From Candidatus Equicola stercoris (lineage in GTDB: Bacteria > Bacteroidota > Bacteroidia > Bacteroidales > Bacteroidaceae): a DNA stretch of 41,906 nucleotides. Below the pieces are notes generated by a model. The model was given only the letters and a program-made list of their open reading frames with translations. It searched no databases and was not told the DNA's origin. Position numbers and translations under genes: made by a program. The first letter of the stretch is position 1; every line of letters starts with the position of its first letter. The stretch spans positions 1 through 41,906 of the forward strand of contig JAGHTI010000081.1 of NCBI GenBank assembly GCA_018065415.1. Direction: 5' to 3'. Shown here piece after piece: positions 26,077 through 34,454 of this stretch.

Positions 26077-27657
26077 ATGAGTAAGGAAATTGATATTAGA
26101 CTACTGCCGAGACAGGCGGCTTCTTTGAAAACGATAAGGGAGTTTCTGTTGCGTGAAAAGGGTGTGAAGGCAAGCGAGATGCGTTCTCTAAAGATTATCC
26201 GCAAGAGTATTGATGCCCGACAGAGGACTGTTTATGTGAATTTGAGAATAGGGTATTCTTCTGATGCAAATACCGAACAAGATAATCTGATTCCCTTATA
26301 TTATAATAATGTGTCAGACAAACCTTCTGTCATCGTTGTTGGAGCGGGTCCCGGAGGATTGTTCGCTGCATTGAGACTGATAGAGCTGGGGCTGAAGCCT
26401 ATTGTCATAGAAAGAGGCAAGGATGTGCATTCTCGTCGTAAGGATTTGGCAGAAATCACTCGGCAACAGATGGTGGACAAGGAAAGTAACTATTGTTTTG
26501 GTGAGGGTGGTGCAGGTGCCTATAGTGATGGCAAACTATATACTCGCAGCAAGAAACGTGGAAGTGTGGAGCGCATCCTGAACATATTTTTTCAACATGG
26601 TGCCAATGCCGACATCCTTTATGAAGCACATCCGCATATTGGCTCCGACAAACTGCCACGAGTGATAGAAAACATGCGCAATACAATCATAAAATGTGGT
26701 GGCGAGGTGCACTTTTCTACGAAGATGACAGATGTCATCATAAAAGACAATGCCGTCTGTGGTGTGGAGACTGTTACTGCTGATGGTGCGGAAAAGACTT
26801 TTATGGCTTCTGCTGTAATACTTGCCACTGGTCACAGTGCAAGAGATGTGTATCGGATGCTGTATTCCAACAAGGTGGAGATGGAAGCAAAAGGTATCGC
26901 TGTTGGTGTACGTCTTGAACATCCCGCAGAACTCATAGACAGAATACAATATCATAACAAGGAGGGTAGGGGTAAATATCTTCCTTCGGCAGAATATTCT
27001 TTTGTGACACAGATAGATGGTAGGGGAGTGTATAGTTTCTGTATGTGTCCGGGTGGCTGTGTCATACCTGCTGCTACGGATGAACGACAGATTGTCGTCA
27101 ACGGCATGAGTCCGAGTGGTCGCAATATGCGATGGAGTAATTCTGGGATGGTTGTTGAAATTCATCCTGACGACATTACGAACTATGTCGAGAAAGGTAC
27201 AGATAGTGTACTCTCTATGATGAGGTTTCAGGAAATGGTAGAAGAACAATGCTGGCAACAAGGTAACATGAAGCAGACTGCACCTGCACAGCGAATGCAT
27301 GATTTTGTGAATGGAAAACTAAGCTACGACCTTCCTGCAAGCAGTTATGCTCCGGGCTTGATTTCTTCGCCCCTTCATTTTTGGATGCCAGACTTCATAT
27401 CTTCACGGTTGCGCAAAGGTTTTTCTCGATTTGGTCAGATGTCGCGAGGCTTCCTCACCAACGAGGCTGTCGTGATAGGCATAGAAACACGGACATCATC
27501 CCCGATACGTATCTTGCGTAATGCAGATGATTTCTCTCATGTTCGAATACAAGGTCTGTTTCCATGTGGAGAAGGTGCCGGCTATGCTGGTGGCATCGTG
27601 TCTGCAGCCATCGATGGAGAAAAATGTGCCGAAGCCGCCGCAACCTCATTGAAGTAA
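26077..27657 (+). CDS. FAD-dependent dehydrogenase (BFPP/COG2509-like)
   Basis: A 526-residue flavoprotein of the uncharacterised FAD-dependent dehydrogenase group. The FAD-binding motif VVGAGPGGLFAALRLIELG lies at about 87-105 after an N-terminal domain of about 80 residues. It is followed by CFGEGGAGAYSDGKLYTR, LATGHSARDVYRM, FCMCPGGCVIPA and the C-terminal FPCGEGAGYAGGIVSAAIDG, all typical of this group. The substrate is not known. The ATG at 26077 is preferred over a start at 25990, which would place the promoter inside the gene. Confidence 0.88.
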   Translation: MSKEIDIRLLPRQAASLKTIREFLLREKGVKASEMRSLKIIRKSIDARQRTVYVNLRIGYSSDANTEQDNLIPLYYNNVSDKPSVIVVGAGPGGLFAALRLIELGLKPIVIERGKDVHSRRKDLAEITRQQMVDKESNYCFGEGGAGAYSDGKLYTRSKKRGSVERILNIFFQHGANADILYEAHPHIGSDKLPRVIENMRNTIIKCGGEVHFSTKMTDVIIKDNAVCGVETVTADGAEKTFMASAVILATGHSARDVYRMLYSNKVEMEAKGIAVGVRLEHPAELIDRIQYHNKEGRGKYLPSAEYSFVTQIDGRGVYSFCMCPGGCVIPAATDERQIVVNGMSPSGRNMRWSNSGMVVEIHPDDITNYVEKGTDSVLSMMRFQEMVEEQCWQQGNMKQTAPAQRMHDFVNGKLSYDLPASSYAPGLISSPLHFWMPDFISSRLRKGFSRFGQMSRGFLTNEAVVIGIETRTSSPIRILRNADDFSHVRIQGLFPCGEGAGYAGGIVSAAIDGEKCAEAAATSLK

Positions 27658-28133
27658 ATCCTCAAGGTTTTACGGTTTTGTTGGGTAATTCTTTATGACG
27701 CCTTGCCCACTTATTTATGAAGTTACTCTCTCTTATTTATGATGCTTCGCCCTCCGAGATGTGAAGTTCGCTGGTGTTTTATGTGACGAGCGTTATGATT
27801 CTTTATGACGAGCGCTATGATTCTTTATGACGAGCGCTATGTCGGTGCATTGCACTTACGCTCGTCGGTGCGTCGCACTTACGCTTGTCGGTGCATTGCA
27901 CTTACACTCGTCGGTGCGTCGCACCTACACAGCGCTCGTCATAAAGAAATGTAGCGCCCCTACGAAAGAAATGCAGCGCTCGTCATAAAGAAATGCAGCG
28001 AACTTCGCATCTCGGAGGTCGATTCGTGGTAAATAAATGGTCGCAACTTCAGGAACAATTGCTTGCAACTTGCGGTAGAAGTTGTCGCCCCTTATAATAA
28101 ATAAGGAGTGGAGAGGCTTTTTCTATGTGAATT
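27658..28133. other. Intergenic region with large palindromic repeat array
   Basis: No coding frame is supported between the dehydrogenase and the next promoter. The content is mostly the palindromic array at 27751-28018 described separately. Confidence 0.7.
27751..28018. repeat. Nested inverted and tandem repeat array
   Basis: The outer arms CCTCCGAGATgTGAAGTTCG (27751-27770) and their reverse complement (27999-28018) match at 19 of 20 positions. Inside the left arm a 22-bp unit TGACGAGCGYTATGATTCTTTA repeats (27784, 27806, partial 27828). Its reverse complement appears in the right arm (AGCGCTCGTCATAAAGAAAT at 27931 and 27976). The centre (27842-27932) has four 23-bp units starting TCGGTGCRTYGCAC, each with a short internal palindrome. 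Confidence 0.93.
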
Positions 28134-28165
28134 TTTGTTTTTGTCTTTGATTTGCACTAACTTTG
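28134..28165 (+). promoter_or_regulatory. Promoter of the structured leader and BspA-like gene
   Basis: TTTG (28134-28137), a 20-bp spacer and TAACTTTG (28158-28165). The protein start at 28515 leaves a leader of roughly 340 nt. Confidence 0.8.
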
Positions 28166-28171
28166 CGGAAA

Positions 28172-28514
28172 TTTAAATAATTGTTGTGCAAATGCAAATG
28201 GCTTTCGAGAAGCCTGCCGACAGTTATAATTCCAAAGCGGTGGCTTTGTTTTAGTATAAGTAATAGAAAGCGTTAGCTTTTATCTGTGATTCAGAAAATT
28301 CCACAAATACAATCACACAAGAGGTAAGGTTAATGCTCGCGTATTGTATGTACGTGGGCTTTATTATCGGATATATTGTGTGATAGGTAGTGGAATACCT
28401 CTGAATCGTATTAAGGAATAAGTCCACGTTTTATTGTGCCTGTTTCTTATTTAATTGTTGACGCTTGATGAAAATGAAGTGATTTATTATGTCAAACAAT
28501 TAAATAAAACAACA
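28172..28514 (+). ncRNA. Candidate structured 5' leader RNA with possible attenuator
   Basis: Early hairpins are GGCTT/AAGCC (28200-28214), CAAAGC/GCTTTG (28233-28248) and AAAGC/GCTTT (near 28267-28280). A long rod follows. P1 pairs 28288-28295 with 28400-28407 (8 bp) and 28298-28304 with 28390-28396 (7 bp). P2 pairs 28312-28320 with 28376-28384 (9 bp). P3 pairs 28335-28343 with 28351-28359 (9 bp, two G-U). The 3' strand of P3 can instead pair with 28420-28428, extended by three more pairs past a bulge, directly before TTTTATT (28429-28435). That gives an alternative terminator-like stem. Whether it acts in transcription, translation or as a separate RNA is unknown. Confidence 0.6.
28192..28254 (+). 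CDS. Possible 20-residue leader peptide
   Basis: A complete frame from ATG (28192; a second in-frame ATG at 28198) to TAG (28252-28254), encoding MQMAFEKPADSYNSKAVALF. It starts about 20 nt after the likely transcription start and overlaps the first two hairpins of the leader RNA. No run of one amino acid suggests a specific attenuation signal. Coding is unproven; the bases may be constrained by RNA structure instead. Confidence 0.35.
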   Translation: MQMAFEKPADSYNSKAVALF

Positions 28515-30821
28515 ATGAGAAAATTAAAATTTTTGTTTTTGCTCTGCTTATTCAGTATGATGAGCATTGGAGCGAGTGCGTACGATTTTGAAGTAGGTGG
28601 TATTTATTACAATATCACGTCTAGTACTGATTTAACGTGCGAGGTAACGTATAGAAATTATGGTGACAACTCATATTCAGGAGAAGTGAAAATACCTACA
28701 AGTGTGATGTATAATGACAAAACTTATTCCGTGACAAGTATTGGAGATTATGCATTCTACAAATGTACAGGCTTGACATCGGTGACTATTCCTAATTCTG
28801 TGACAAGTATTGGATATATGGCATTCGATGATTGTAGTGGCTTGAAATCAATAGAAATTCCAAATGCCCTGGAGAGTATTGGAGATTATGCATTCTATGG
28901 TTGTACATCCCTTCCTATAGAAAACAATCTTCGCTATGCTGACACCTATTTGGTTGGGGCAGTAAATACAACATTATCAACATACACTATAAAAGATGGA
29001 ACAAAGTGGATAGGAAGTTGTGCATTTCTTGATTGCGAAAATTTGGCATCAATAGAAATTCCAAATTCCGTGACAAGTATTGAACAAGCTGCATTCTCTG
29101 GTTGTAGTGGCTTAAAATCAATAAAAATTCCTAATTCTGTGACGAGTATTGGAAGTTATGCATTCAAGGGGTGTAGTGGCTTGGCATCAATAGAGATTCC
29201 AAATTCTGTAACGAGTATTGGAAGTTATGCATTCTCTAGTTGTACTGGCTTGACAGCTGTTAATATTACTGACATTGATAAATGGGCGGAGATAGAATTT
29301 GATAGTGAGGGTGCAAATCCATTATTTTGTGCAAAAAAACTATATCTAAATGGTAAGTTAGTAACAGAGGTGAAATTAACAACTGCAACAAAGATTGGCT
29401 GTTATGCATTCTGTAATTGTAGTGGCTTGACATCTGTAACAATTGGTAATTCTGTGACGAGTATTGGAAGTCATACATTTGCTCATTGTACAGGCTTGAC
29501 ATCTGTAACAATTGGTAATTCTGTGGAGAATGTTGGAAGTTATGCATTCTCTGGTTGTACAGGCTTGACATCTATAACGATAGGCAATTCCGTGACGAGT
29601 ATTGATGATGGGGCATTCTATGAATGTACTAGCTTGACAGTTGTTAATATTACAGACATTGATAAATGGGCGGAAATAGATTTTAGTAAAACTTCATATC
29701 TAACTCAAAAAAAACTATATCTAAATGGTAAGTTAGTAACGGATGCAAAATTAACGACTGCAACAAAGATTGGCAGTTATGCATTCTGTGGTTATACATA
29801 CTTGACATCTGTAACAATTCCAAATTCCGTAACGAGAATTGGAATAGCTGCATTCTCTGGTTGTACGTCGCTTCCTGTAGAAAACAATCTTCGCTATGCT
29901 GATACTTATTTGGTCGGGGCAGTGGATGGAACTCTTCCTTCTTACACCATAAAGGAAGGTACAAAATGGATAGGGAGTAGTGCATTCGCTCATTGTACTG
30001 ACTTGAAATCAATAATAATTCCGAATTCAGTAACAAGTGTTGGAAGTCTAGCATTCTATGGTTGTACAGGCTTGAAGGCTGTTAATATCACAGACATTGA
30101 TAAATGGGCTGAAATAAGTTTTTACGATTATGACGCAAATCCATTATATTATGCACATAAACTTTATCTGAATGGCGAATTAGTAACAGATGTGAAATTA
30201 ACGACTGCAACAAAGATTGGCAGTTATGCATTCCGCAGTTGTAGATTGGCATCTATAACGATAGGCAAATCCGTGACGAGTATTGGACGTTATGCATTCT
30301 ATTATTGTAGTGGCTTGACATCTGTAACAATTGGCAATTCTGTTGAGAGTATTGGGGAACAAGCATTCTCTGGTTGTAGTGGTTTGACATCGGTGACAAT
30401 TCCAAATTCAGTGACGAGTATTGGATATTGTGCATTCGAGAATTGTAGTGGCTTGACATCGGTAACAATTCCAAATTCCGTGACGAGTATTGGAAGTTAT
30501 GCGTTCTATAAATGTACAGGCTTGACATCAGTAACTAATCTTGCAACAACTCCACAAACGATAAGTAATAATACATTCTCAATGTATGGCACTCTGCATG
30601 TAATTAAGGGGTGCAAAGATGTTTATGCTAACGCTGATTTTTGGAAAAACTTTACAATAGTTGATGATGTAGATCCTGCATTGGGAATAGAGAATATAGG
30701 CCACTCTCCAGCCCTCTCCATAAGAGATGGAGCGACATACAACCTGCAGGGTATGAAGGTCGATGGTGAACCGTATAGAGGAATCGTGATCAAAAACGGA
30801 AAAAAATACGTAGTGAAATAA
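28515..30821 (+). CDS. BspA-like leucine-rich repeat (LRR_5) surface protein
   Basis: A 768-residue secreted protein using the ATG at 28515 (signal peptide MRKLKFLFLLCLFSM, ending near GASA); the upstream TTG frame is rejected. It is built of about 23-residue repeats of the form SVTSIGSYAFxxCTGLTSVTIPN, the Treponema/Bacteroides LRR_5 type. Two larger modules interrupt them: a VNITDIDKWAEI-KLYLNGKLVT-KLTTATKIG block occurs three times, and an ENNLRYADTYLVGAV-GTKWIGS block twice. The C-terminus (YNLQGMKVDGEPYRGIVIKNGKKYVVK region) is the end-domain common in Prevotella exported proteins. BspA relatives bind host matrix or cells; the ligand here is unknown. Confidence 0.92.
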   Translation: MRKLKFLFLLCLFSMMSIGASAYDFEVGGIYYNITSSTDLTCEVTYRNYGDNSYSGEVKIPTSVMYNDKTYSVTSIGDYAFYKCTGLTSVTIPNSVTSIGYMAFDDCSGLKSIEIPNALESIGDYAFYGCTSLPIENNLRYADTYLVGAVNTTLSTYTIKDGTKWIGSCAFLDCENLASIEIPNSVTSIEQAAFSGCSGLKSIKIPNSVTSIGSYAFKGCSGLASIEIPNSVTSIGSYAFSSCTGLTAVNITDIDKWAEIEFDSEGANPLFCAKKLYLNGKLVTEVKLTTATKIGCYAFCNCSGLTSVTIGNSVTSIGSHTFAHCTGLTSVTIGNSVENVGSYAFSGCTGLTSITIGNSVTSIDDGAFYECTSLTVVNITDIDKWAEIDFSKTSYLTQKKLYLNGKLVTDAKLTTATKIGSYAFCGYTYLTSVTIPNSVTRIGIAAFSGCTSLPVENNLRYADTYLVGAVDGTLPSYTIKEGTKWIGSSAFAHCTDLKSIIIPNSVTSVGSLAFYGCTGLKAVNITDIDKWAEISFYDYDANPLYYAHKLYLNGELVTDVKLTTATKIGSYAFRSCRLASITIGKSVTSIGRYAFYYCSGLTSVTIGNSVESIGEQAFSGCSGLTSVTIPNSVTSIGYCAFENCSGLTSVTIPNSVTSIGSYAFYKCTGLTSVTNLATTPQTISNNTFSMYGTLHVIKGCKDVYANADFWKNFTIVDDVDPALGIENIGHSPALSIRDGATYNLQGMKVDGEPYRGIVIKNGKKYVVK

Positions 30822-30865
30822 GACGATAGTCAAATATATGTAAAGACAGTGAAACAATGATATCG

Positions 30866-30902
30866 AAAAAAGCCTCTTCTAAGAAAGGAAGAGGCTTTTT
30901 AG
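30866..30902 (+). terminator. Terminator of the BspA-like gene
   Basis: AGCCTCTTC (30871-30879) pairs with GAAGAGGCT (30889-30897), extended by A5/T5, ending in a T-tract. Confidence 0.9.
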
Positions 30903-30992
30903 TTTAGGGGTTAGAGTTGGAAATACTTTTGTTTTTTTTGTTTGTGCTATTCTTTATTTTTTTTATCTTAACAAAGTACCAGAAAAAATTAC

Positions 30993-31000
30993 TATATTTG
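30993..31000 (+). promoter_or_regulatory. Candidate -7 element for thrS
   Basis: TATATTTG fits TAnnTTTG, 30 nt before the thrS start. No TTTG is seen at the -33 spacing. Confidence 0.5.
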
Positions 31001-31030
31001 CAGTCAAATTAAAAAATATAATATAAAGAT

Positions 31031-32974
31031 ATGATAAAGATAACTTTTCCAGATGGCTCTGTTCGTGAGTTTGAACAGGGTGTGACAGGGTTGCAGATTG
31101 CGGAGAGCATATCTCCGGCTCTTGCTCGTGATGTTCTTTCTTGTAGTGTCAATGGTGTGGTGACGGAACTGAACCGTCCTATAGATGGTGACGCAGACTT
31201 CAAACTGTTTAAGTGGGAAGACAAGGAGGGTAAGGAGACGTTCTGGCATACGAGTGCCCACCTTTTGGCGGAGGCTCTGCAGGCTCTCTATCCGGGTATC
31301 ATGTTCGGCTTCGGCCCTGCTACGGAAAACGGCTTCTTCTATGACGTGAAACTAAAGGATGGCGGTAACATCAGTGAGGCAGACTTTGACAAGATAGAGA
31401 AGAAGATGCTGGAACTGGCACAGAAGAAAGAAGAACTGGTGCGCAGAGAGATTTCCAAAGCTGATGCCCTGAAGGAGTTTGAGGCTCATGGACAGTCGTA
31501 TAAATGCGAACATATCGCTGAAGACCTTGAAGATGGTTCTATCACTACATATACTCAGGGCGACTTTACGGATCTGTGTAAAGGTCCTCACCTTGTTTCT
31601 ACTGCTGCCATAAAGGCAGTGAAACTGACGAGTGTGGCTGGTGCCTTCTGGCGTGGCGATGCGGAGAAAGATCAGTTGAACCGTGTCTATGGTATCTCTT
31701 TCCCGAAAAAGAAGATGCTTGATGAATATCTCGTACTTCTGGAAGAGGCGAAGAAACGTGACCACAGACGTATCGGTAAGGAGATGGAACTGTTCATGTT
31801 CTCCGACAGAGTAGGCAAGGGCTTGCCTATGTGGCTCCCGAAAGGAACAGAACTGCGTCTGCGTCTGCAGGATGCACTGCGAAAGATTCAGCGTCGCTAT
31901 GGCTATCAGGAGGTGATAACACCTAACATCGGTAGCAAGAATCTCTATGTCACTTCTGGTCACTATGCTCACTATGGCAAGGACTCATTCCAGCCGATAC
32001 ACACTCCTGAGGAGGGCGAGGAATATATGCTGAAACCAATGAACTGTCCTCACCATTGCGAGATATTTGCATGGCGTCCGCGTTCATATAAAGACCTACC
32101 TTTGCGTATTGCTGAGTTTGGTACAGTATATAGATATGAACAGAGTGGCGAGTTGCACGGATTTACTCGCGTGCGTTGCTTCACACAAGATGATGCTCAC
32201 ATCTTCTGTCGTCCAGATCAAGTGAAACAGGAATTCCTGAATGTTATGGACATCATCAGAGTGGTATTCGGTACTTTCGGTTTCGAGTTTGAAGCACAGA
32301 TTTCACTCCGTGACCCTGACGACAAGGAGAAATATATTGGCTCTGACGAGGTATGGGAACAGGCAGAGCGTGCCATCGTGGAGGCTTGCGAGGAGAAAGG
32401 TTTGCCTGCAAAGGTGGAATACGGAGAGGCTGCCTTCTACGGTCCGAAATTGGACTTCATGGTGAAGGATGCTCTGGGAAGAAGATGGCAGTTGGGTACC
32501 ATACAGGTGGATTACAACCTGCCACAGCGTTTCCAACTCGAATATATGGGCGAGGACAATCAGAAGCATACTCCTGTGATGATACACCGTGCACCATTCG
32601 GTAGCATGGAGCGTTTCACTGCTGTGCTGATAGAGCATACAGCAGGACATTTTCCTCTGTGGCTGACACCAGATCAGGTGATGATATTGCCTATCTCGGA
32701 GAAGTTCAACGACTATGCACGCAAACTGTGCAAGTATTTTGATACTGTCGGCGTACGCGCTCAGGTTGATGACCGTAATGAGAAGATAGGTCGCAAGATT
32801 CGCGACAACGAAATGAAACGTGTTCCATACATGCTCATCGTGGGCGAACAGGAGGCTGCCAACGGCACTGTCGCCATGCGTCAGCAGGGTGGTGGCGAAC
32901 AGAAGGTGATGACGTATCAGGAATTCGCAGATAAGATAAACGCAGAAGTTGCAGAAATGACAAAGGATTTCTAA
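31031..32974 (+). CDS. thrS: Threonyl-tRNA synthetase
   Basis: A 647-residue class II synthetase. N-terminal TGS domain (1-61), editing domain with [11 protein letters not shown], catalytic core with zinc-site Cys in [10 protein letters not shown], motif 2 [21 protein letters not shown] and motif 3 [13 protein letters not shown], then the C-terminal anticodon-binding domain. Length and layout are standard. The kinase gene follows 4 nt after the stop. Confidence 0.96.
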   Translation: MIKITFPDGSVREFEQGVTGLQIAESISPALARDVLSCSVNGVVTELNRPIDGDADFKLFKWEDKEGKETFWHTSAHLLAEALQALYPGIMFGFGPATENGFFYDVKLKDGGNISEADFDKIEKKMLELAQKKEELVRREISKADALKEFEAHGQSYKCEHIAEDLEDGSITTYTQGDFTDLCKGPHLVSTAAIKAVKLTSVAGAFWRGDAEKDQLNRVYGISFPKKKMLDEYLVLLEEAKKRDHRRIGKEMELFMFSDRVGKGLPMWLPKGTELRLRLQDALRKIQRRYGYQEVITPNIGSKNLYVTSGHYAHYGKDSFQPIHTPEEGEEYMLKPMNCPHHCEIFAWRPRSYKDLPLRIAEFGTVYRYEQSGELHGFTRVRCFTQDDAHIFCRPDQVKQEFLNVMDIIRVVFGTFGFEFEAQISLRDPDDKEKYIGSDEVWEQAERAIVEACEEKGLPAKVEYGEAAFYGPKLDFMVKDALGRRWQLGTIQVDYNLPQRFQLEYMGEDNQKHTPVMIHRAPFGSMERFTAVLIEHTAGHFPLWLTPDQVMILPISEKFNDYARKLCKYFDTVGVRAQVDDRNEKIGRKIRDNEMKRVPYMLIVGEQEAANGTVAMRQQGGGEQKVMTYQEFADKINAEVAEMTKDF

Positions 32975-32978
32975 TGAC

Positions 32979-34442
32979 GTGGAAATTCTAAGGGCATTAT
33001 ATCGGCAGACATTCGGTTCTGAAGCTAAGAGGACAGAACGTATCTGTGGCTCAGGAAGCAATCGTGCTTATTATCGTCTTTCGGACGGTGATAAGCATTC
33101 TGCTATCGGGGTGGTTGGAACCTCTGTGGAAGAAAACAATGCTTTCATTCATATCACAAGACATTTCACGGAGAGACAGTTGCCGGTGCCGCAGATACTG
33201 GCTGTCAGTGATGACGGACTGAGATATCTGCAGACAGACCTCGGCGATTTATCTCTCTTTGAACTGATAAAGAAGAAGGACTATACGTATCTGAAAGATG
33301 TGATGCGTTCTTTAGTGCTCTTTCAGGTGGAAGGCGGAAAGGATATGGACTTTTCCGTATGCTATCCGCAGAAAGAGTTTGACAGGGACAACGTGATGTT
33401 CGACCTGAACTATTTCAAGTATTGTTTCCTGAAACCAATGAATGTGGATTTCCACGAATGGCGTCTGCAACGCGACTTTGAAAAACTGGCGGATATGCTG
33501 TGCGAGGAACGTGCAGATGAAGATCTGTTCATGTATCGTGATTTTCAGTCGAGAAATGTGATGATACACGACGGAAAACCTTTCTTCATAGATTATCAGG
33601 GTGGACGAAGAGGACCGTTGTACTATGATGTGGCATCGTTTCTGTGGCAGGCTTCAGCACAATATCCAGAGACTCTGAAGGCAGAACTCATTGAGGTGTA
33701 TTACAACGAACTGACAAAGAAGATGCAGGTTCCATCGAAGGAGGACTTTATGAAACGCCTGCAACTGTTCGTGTTCTTCCGTACTCTGCAGGTCTTGGGT
33801 GCATACGGATACAGAGGCTTGTTCGAGAGAAAGAAACATTTCTTGGATAGTATTCCTGCTGCTTTGAAAAATCTTGAAGCATGTATCAAGACATCTGTCG
33901 CCGACAGTTTGCCAGAACTTATGTCTGTGGCAGAAAAAACCGTAATGTTAGAGGTTAAGAAATGTTCAAATTGTTCGAATGGTAAAGAAACGATACTCTC
34001 GAACAACTCAGAACACTTCGAACAGCTCAAAACCGTAAGTGATCTTGTGGTGCGCGTGTTCAGTTTCTCGTACAAACAAGGTATTCCGCAGGATGAAAGC
34101 GGCAATGGTGGCGGTTATGTGTTCGACTGTCGTTCCACGCATAACCCCGGCAGGTATGAAGAATATAAGACTTTTACCGGTCTTGATGAGTGTGTGAAGA
34201 CTTTTCTTGAAGAAGATGGAGAGATATTGACATTCCTTGAGAGTGTGTATAAGTTGGCAGACCATCACGTGGAGAGATATATAGAACGTGGTTTTACGAA
34301 CTTGATGTTCTCTTTTGGATGCACTGGCGGTCAGCATCGCAGCGTATATTGTGCACAGCATCTGGCAGAACATCTGCATGAGAGATATGGTATCCGTGTT
34401 GTCGTTCACCATATCGCCCAGAACAAAAAGTTTGAATTTTAG
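32979..34442 (+). CDS. AmgK-like sugar kinase fused to a RapZ C-terminal domain
   Basis: A 487-residue fusion starting with GTG at 32979; no in-frame ATG gives the conserved N-terminus. Residues 1 to about 320 are an aminoglycoside-phosphotransferase-type kinase (GSGSNRAYYRL; catalytic loop RDFQSRNVM; metal-binding FIDYQGG). Residues about 350-487 match the RapZ C-terminal domain (FDCRSTHNPGRYEEY, then FGCTGGQHRSVY). With the MurU-like gene 12 nt downstream, the kinase resembles AmgK, which phosphorylates MurNAc/GlcNAc at C1 in peptidoglycan recycling (inference). The RapZ part could sense an amino sugar phosphate. The linker (33955-34035) carries degenerate TTCGAA/CTCAGAA repeats that look inserted. 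Confidence 0.82.
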   Translation: MEILRALYRQTFGSEAKRTERICGSGSNRAYYRLSDGDKHSAIGVVGTSVEENNAFIHITRHFTERQLPVPQILAVSDDGLRYLQTDLGDLSLFELIKKKDYTYLKDVMRSLVLFQVEGGKDMDFSVCYPQKEFDRDNVMFDLNYFKYCFLKPMNVDFHEWRLQRDFEKLADMLCEERADEDLFMYRDFQSRNVMIHDGKPFFIDYQGGRRGPLYYDVASFLWQASAQYPETLKAELIEVYYNELTKKMQVPSKEDFMKRLQLFVFFRTLQVLGAYGYRGLFERKKHFLDSIPAALKNLEACIKTSVADSLPELMSVAEKTVMLEVKKCSNCSNGKETILSNNSEHFEQLKTVSDLVVRVFSFSYKQGIPQDESGNGGGYVFDCRSTHNPGRYEEYKTFTGLDECVKTFLEEDGEILTFLESVYKLADHHVERYIERGFTNLMFSFGCTGGQHRSVYCAQHLAEHLHERYGIRVVVHHIAQNKKFEF

Positions 34443-34454
34443 AAAAGAAGTATC

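Noticed and set aside
27842..27932. Possible CRISPR array from four 23-bp units
   Set aside because: The units are contiguous with no spacers between them and are part of a larger palindrome.
28455..28514. Upstream TTG start for the BspA-like protein
   Set aside because: It would bury the clear signal peptide that begins at the ATG at 28515.
28172..28514. 6S RNA or tmRNA as an explanation for the structured leader
   Set aside because: The rod shape is superficially like 6S RNA, but the alternative terminator-like stem and direct linkage to a coding gene fit a leader better. No tmRNA acceptor or tag features are present.
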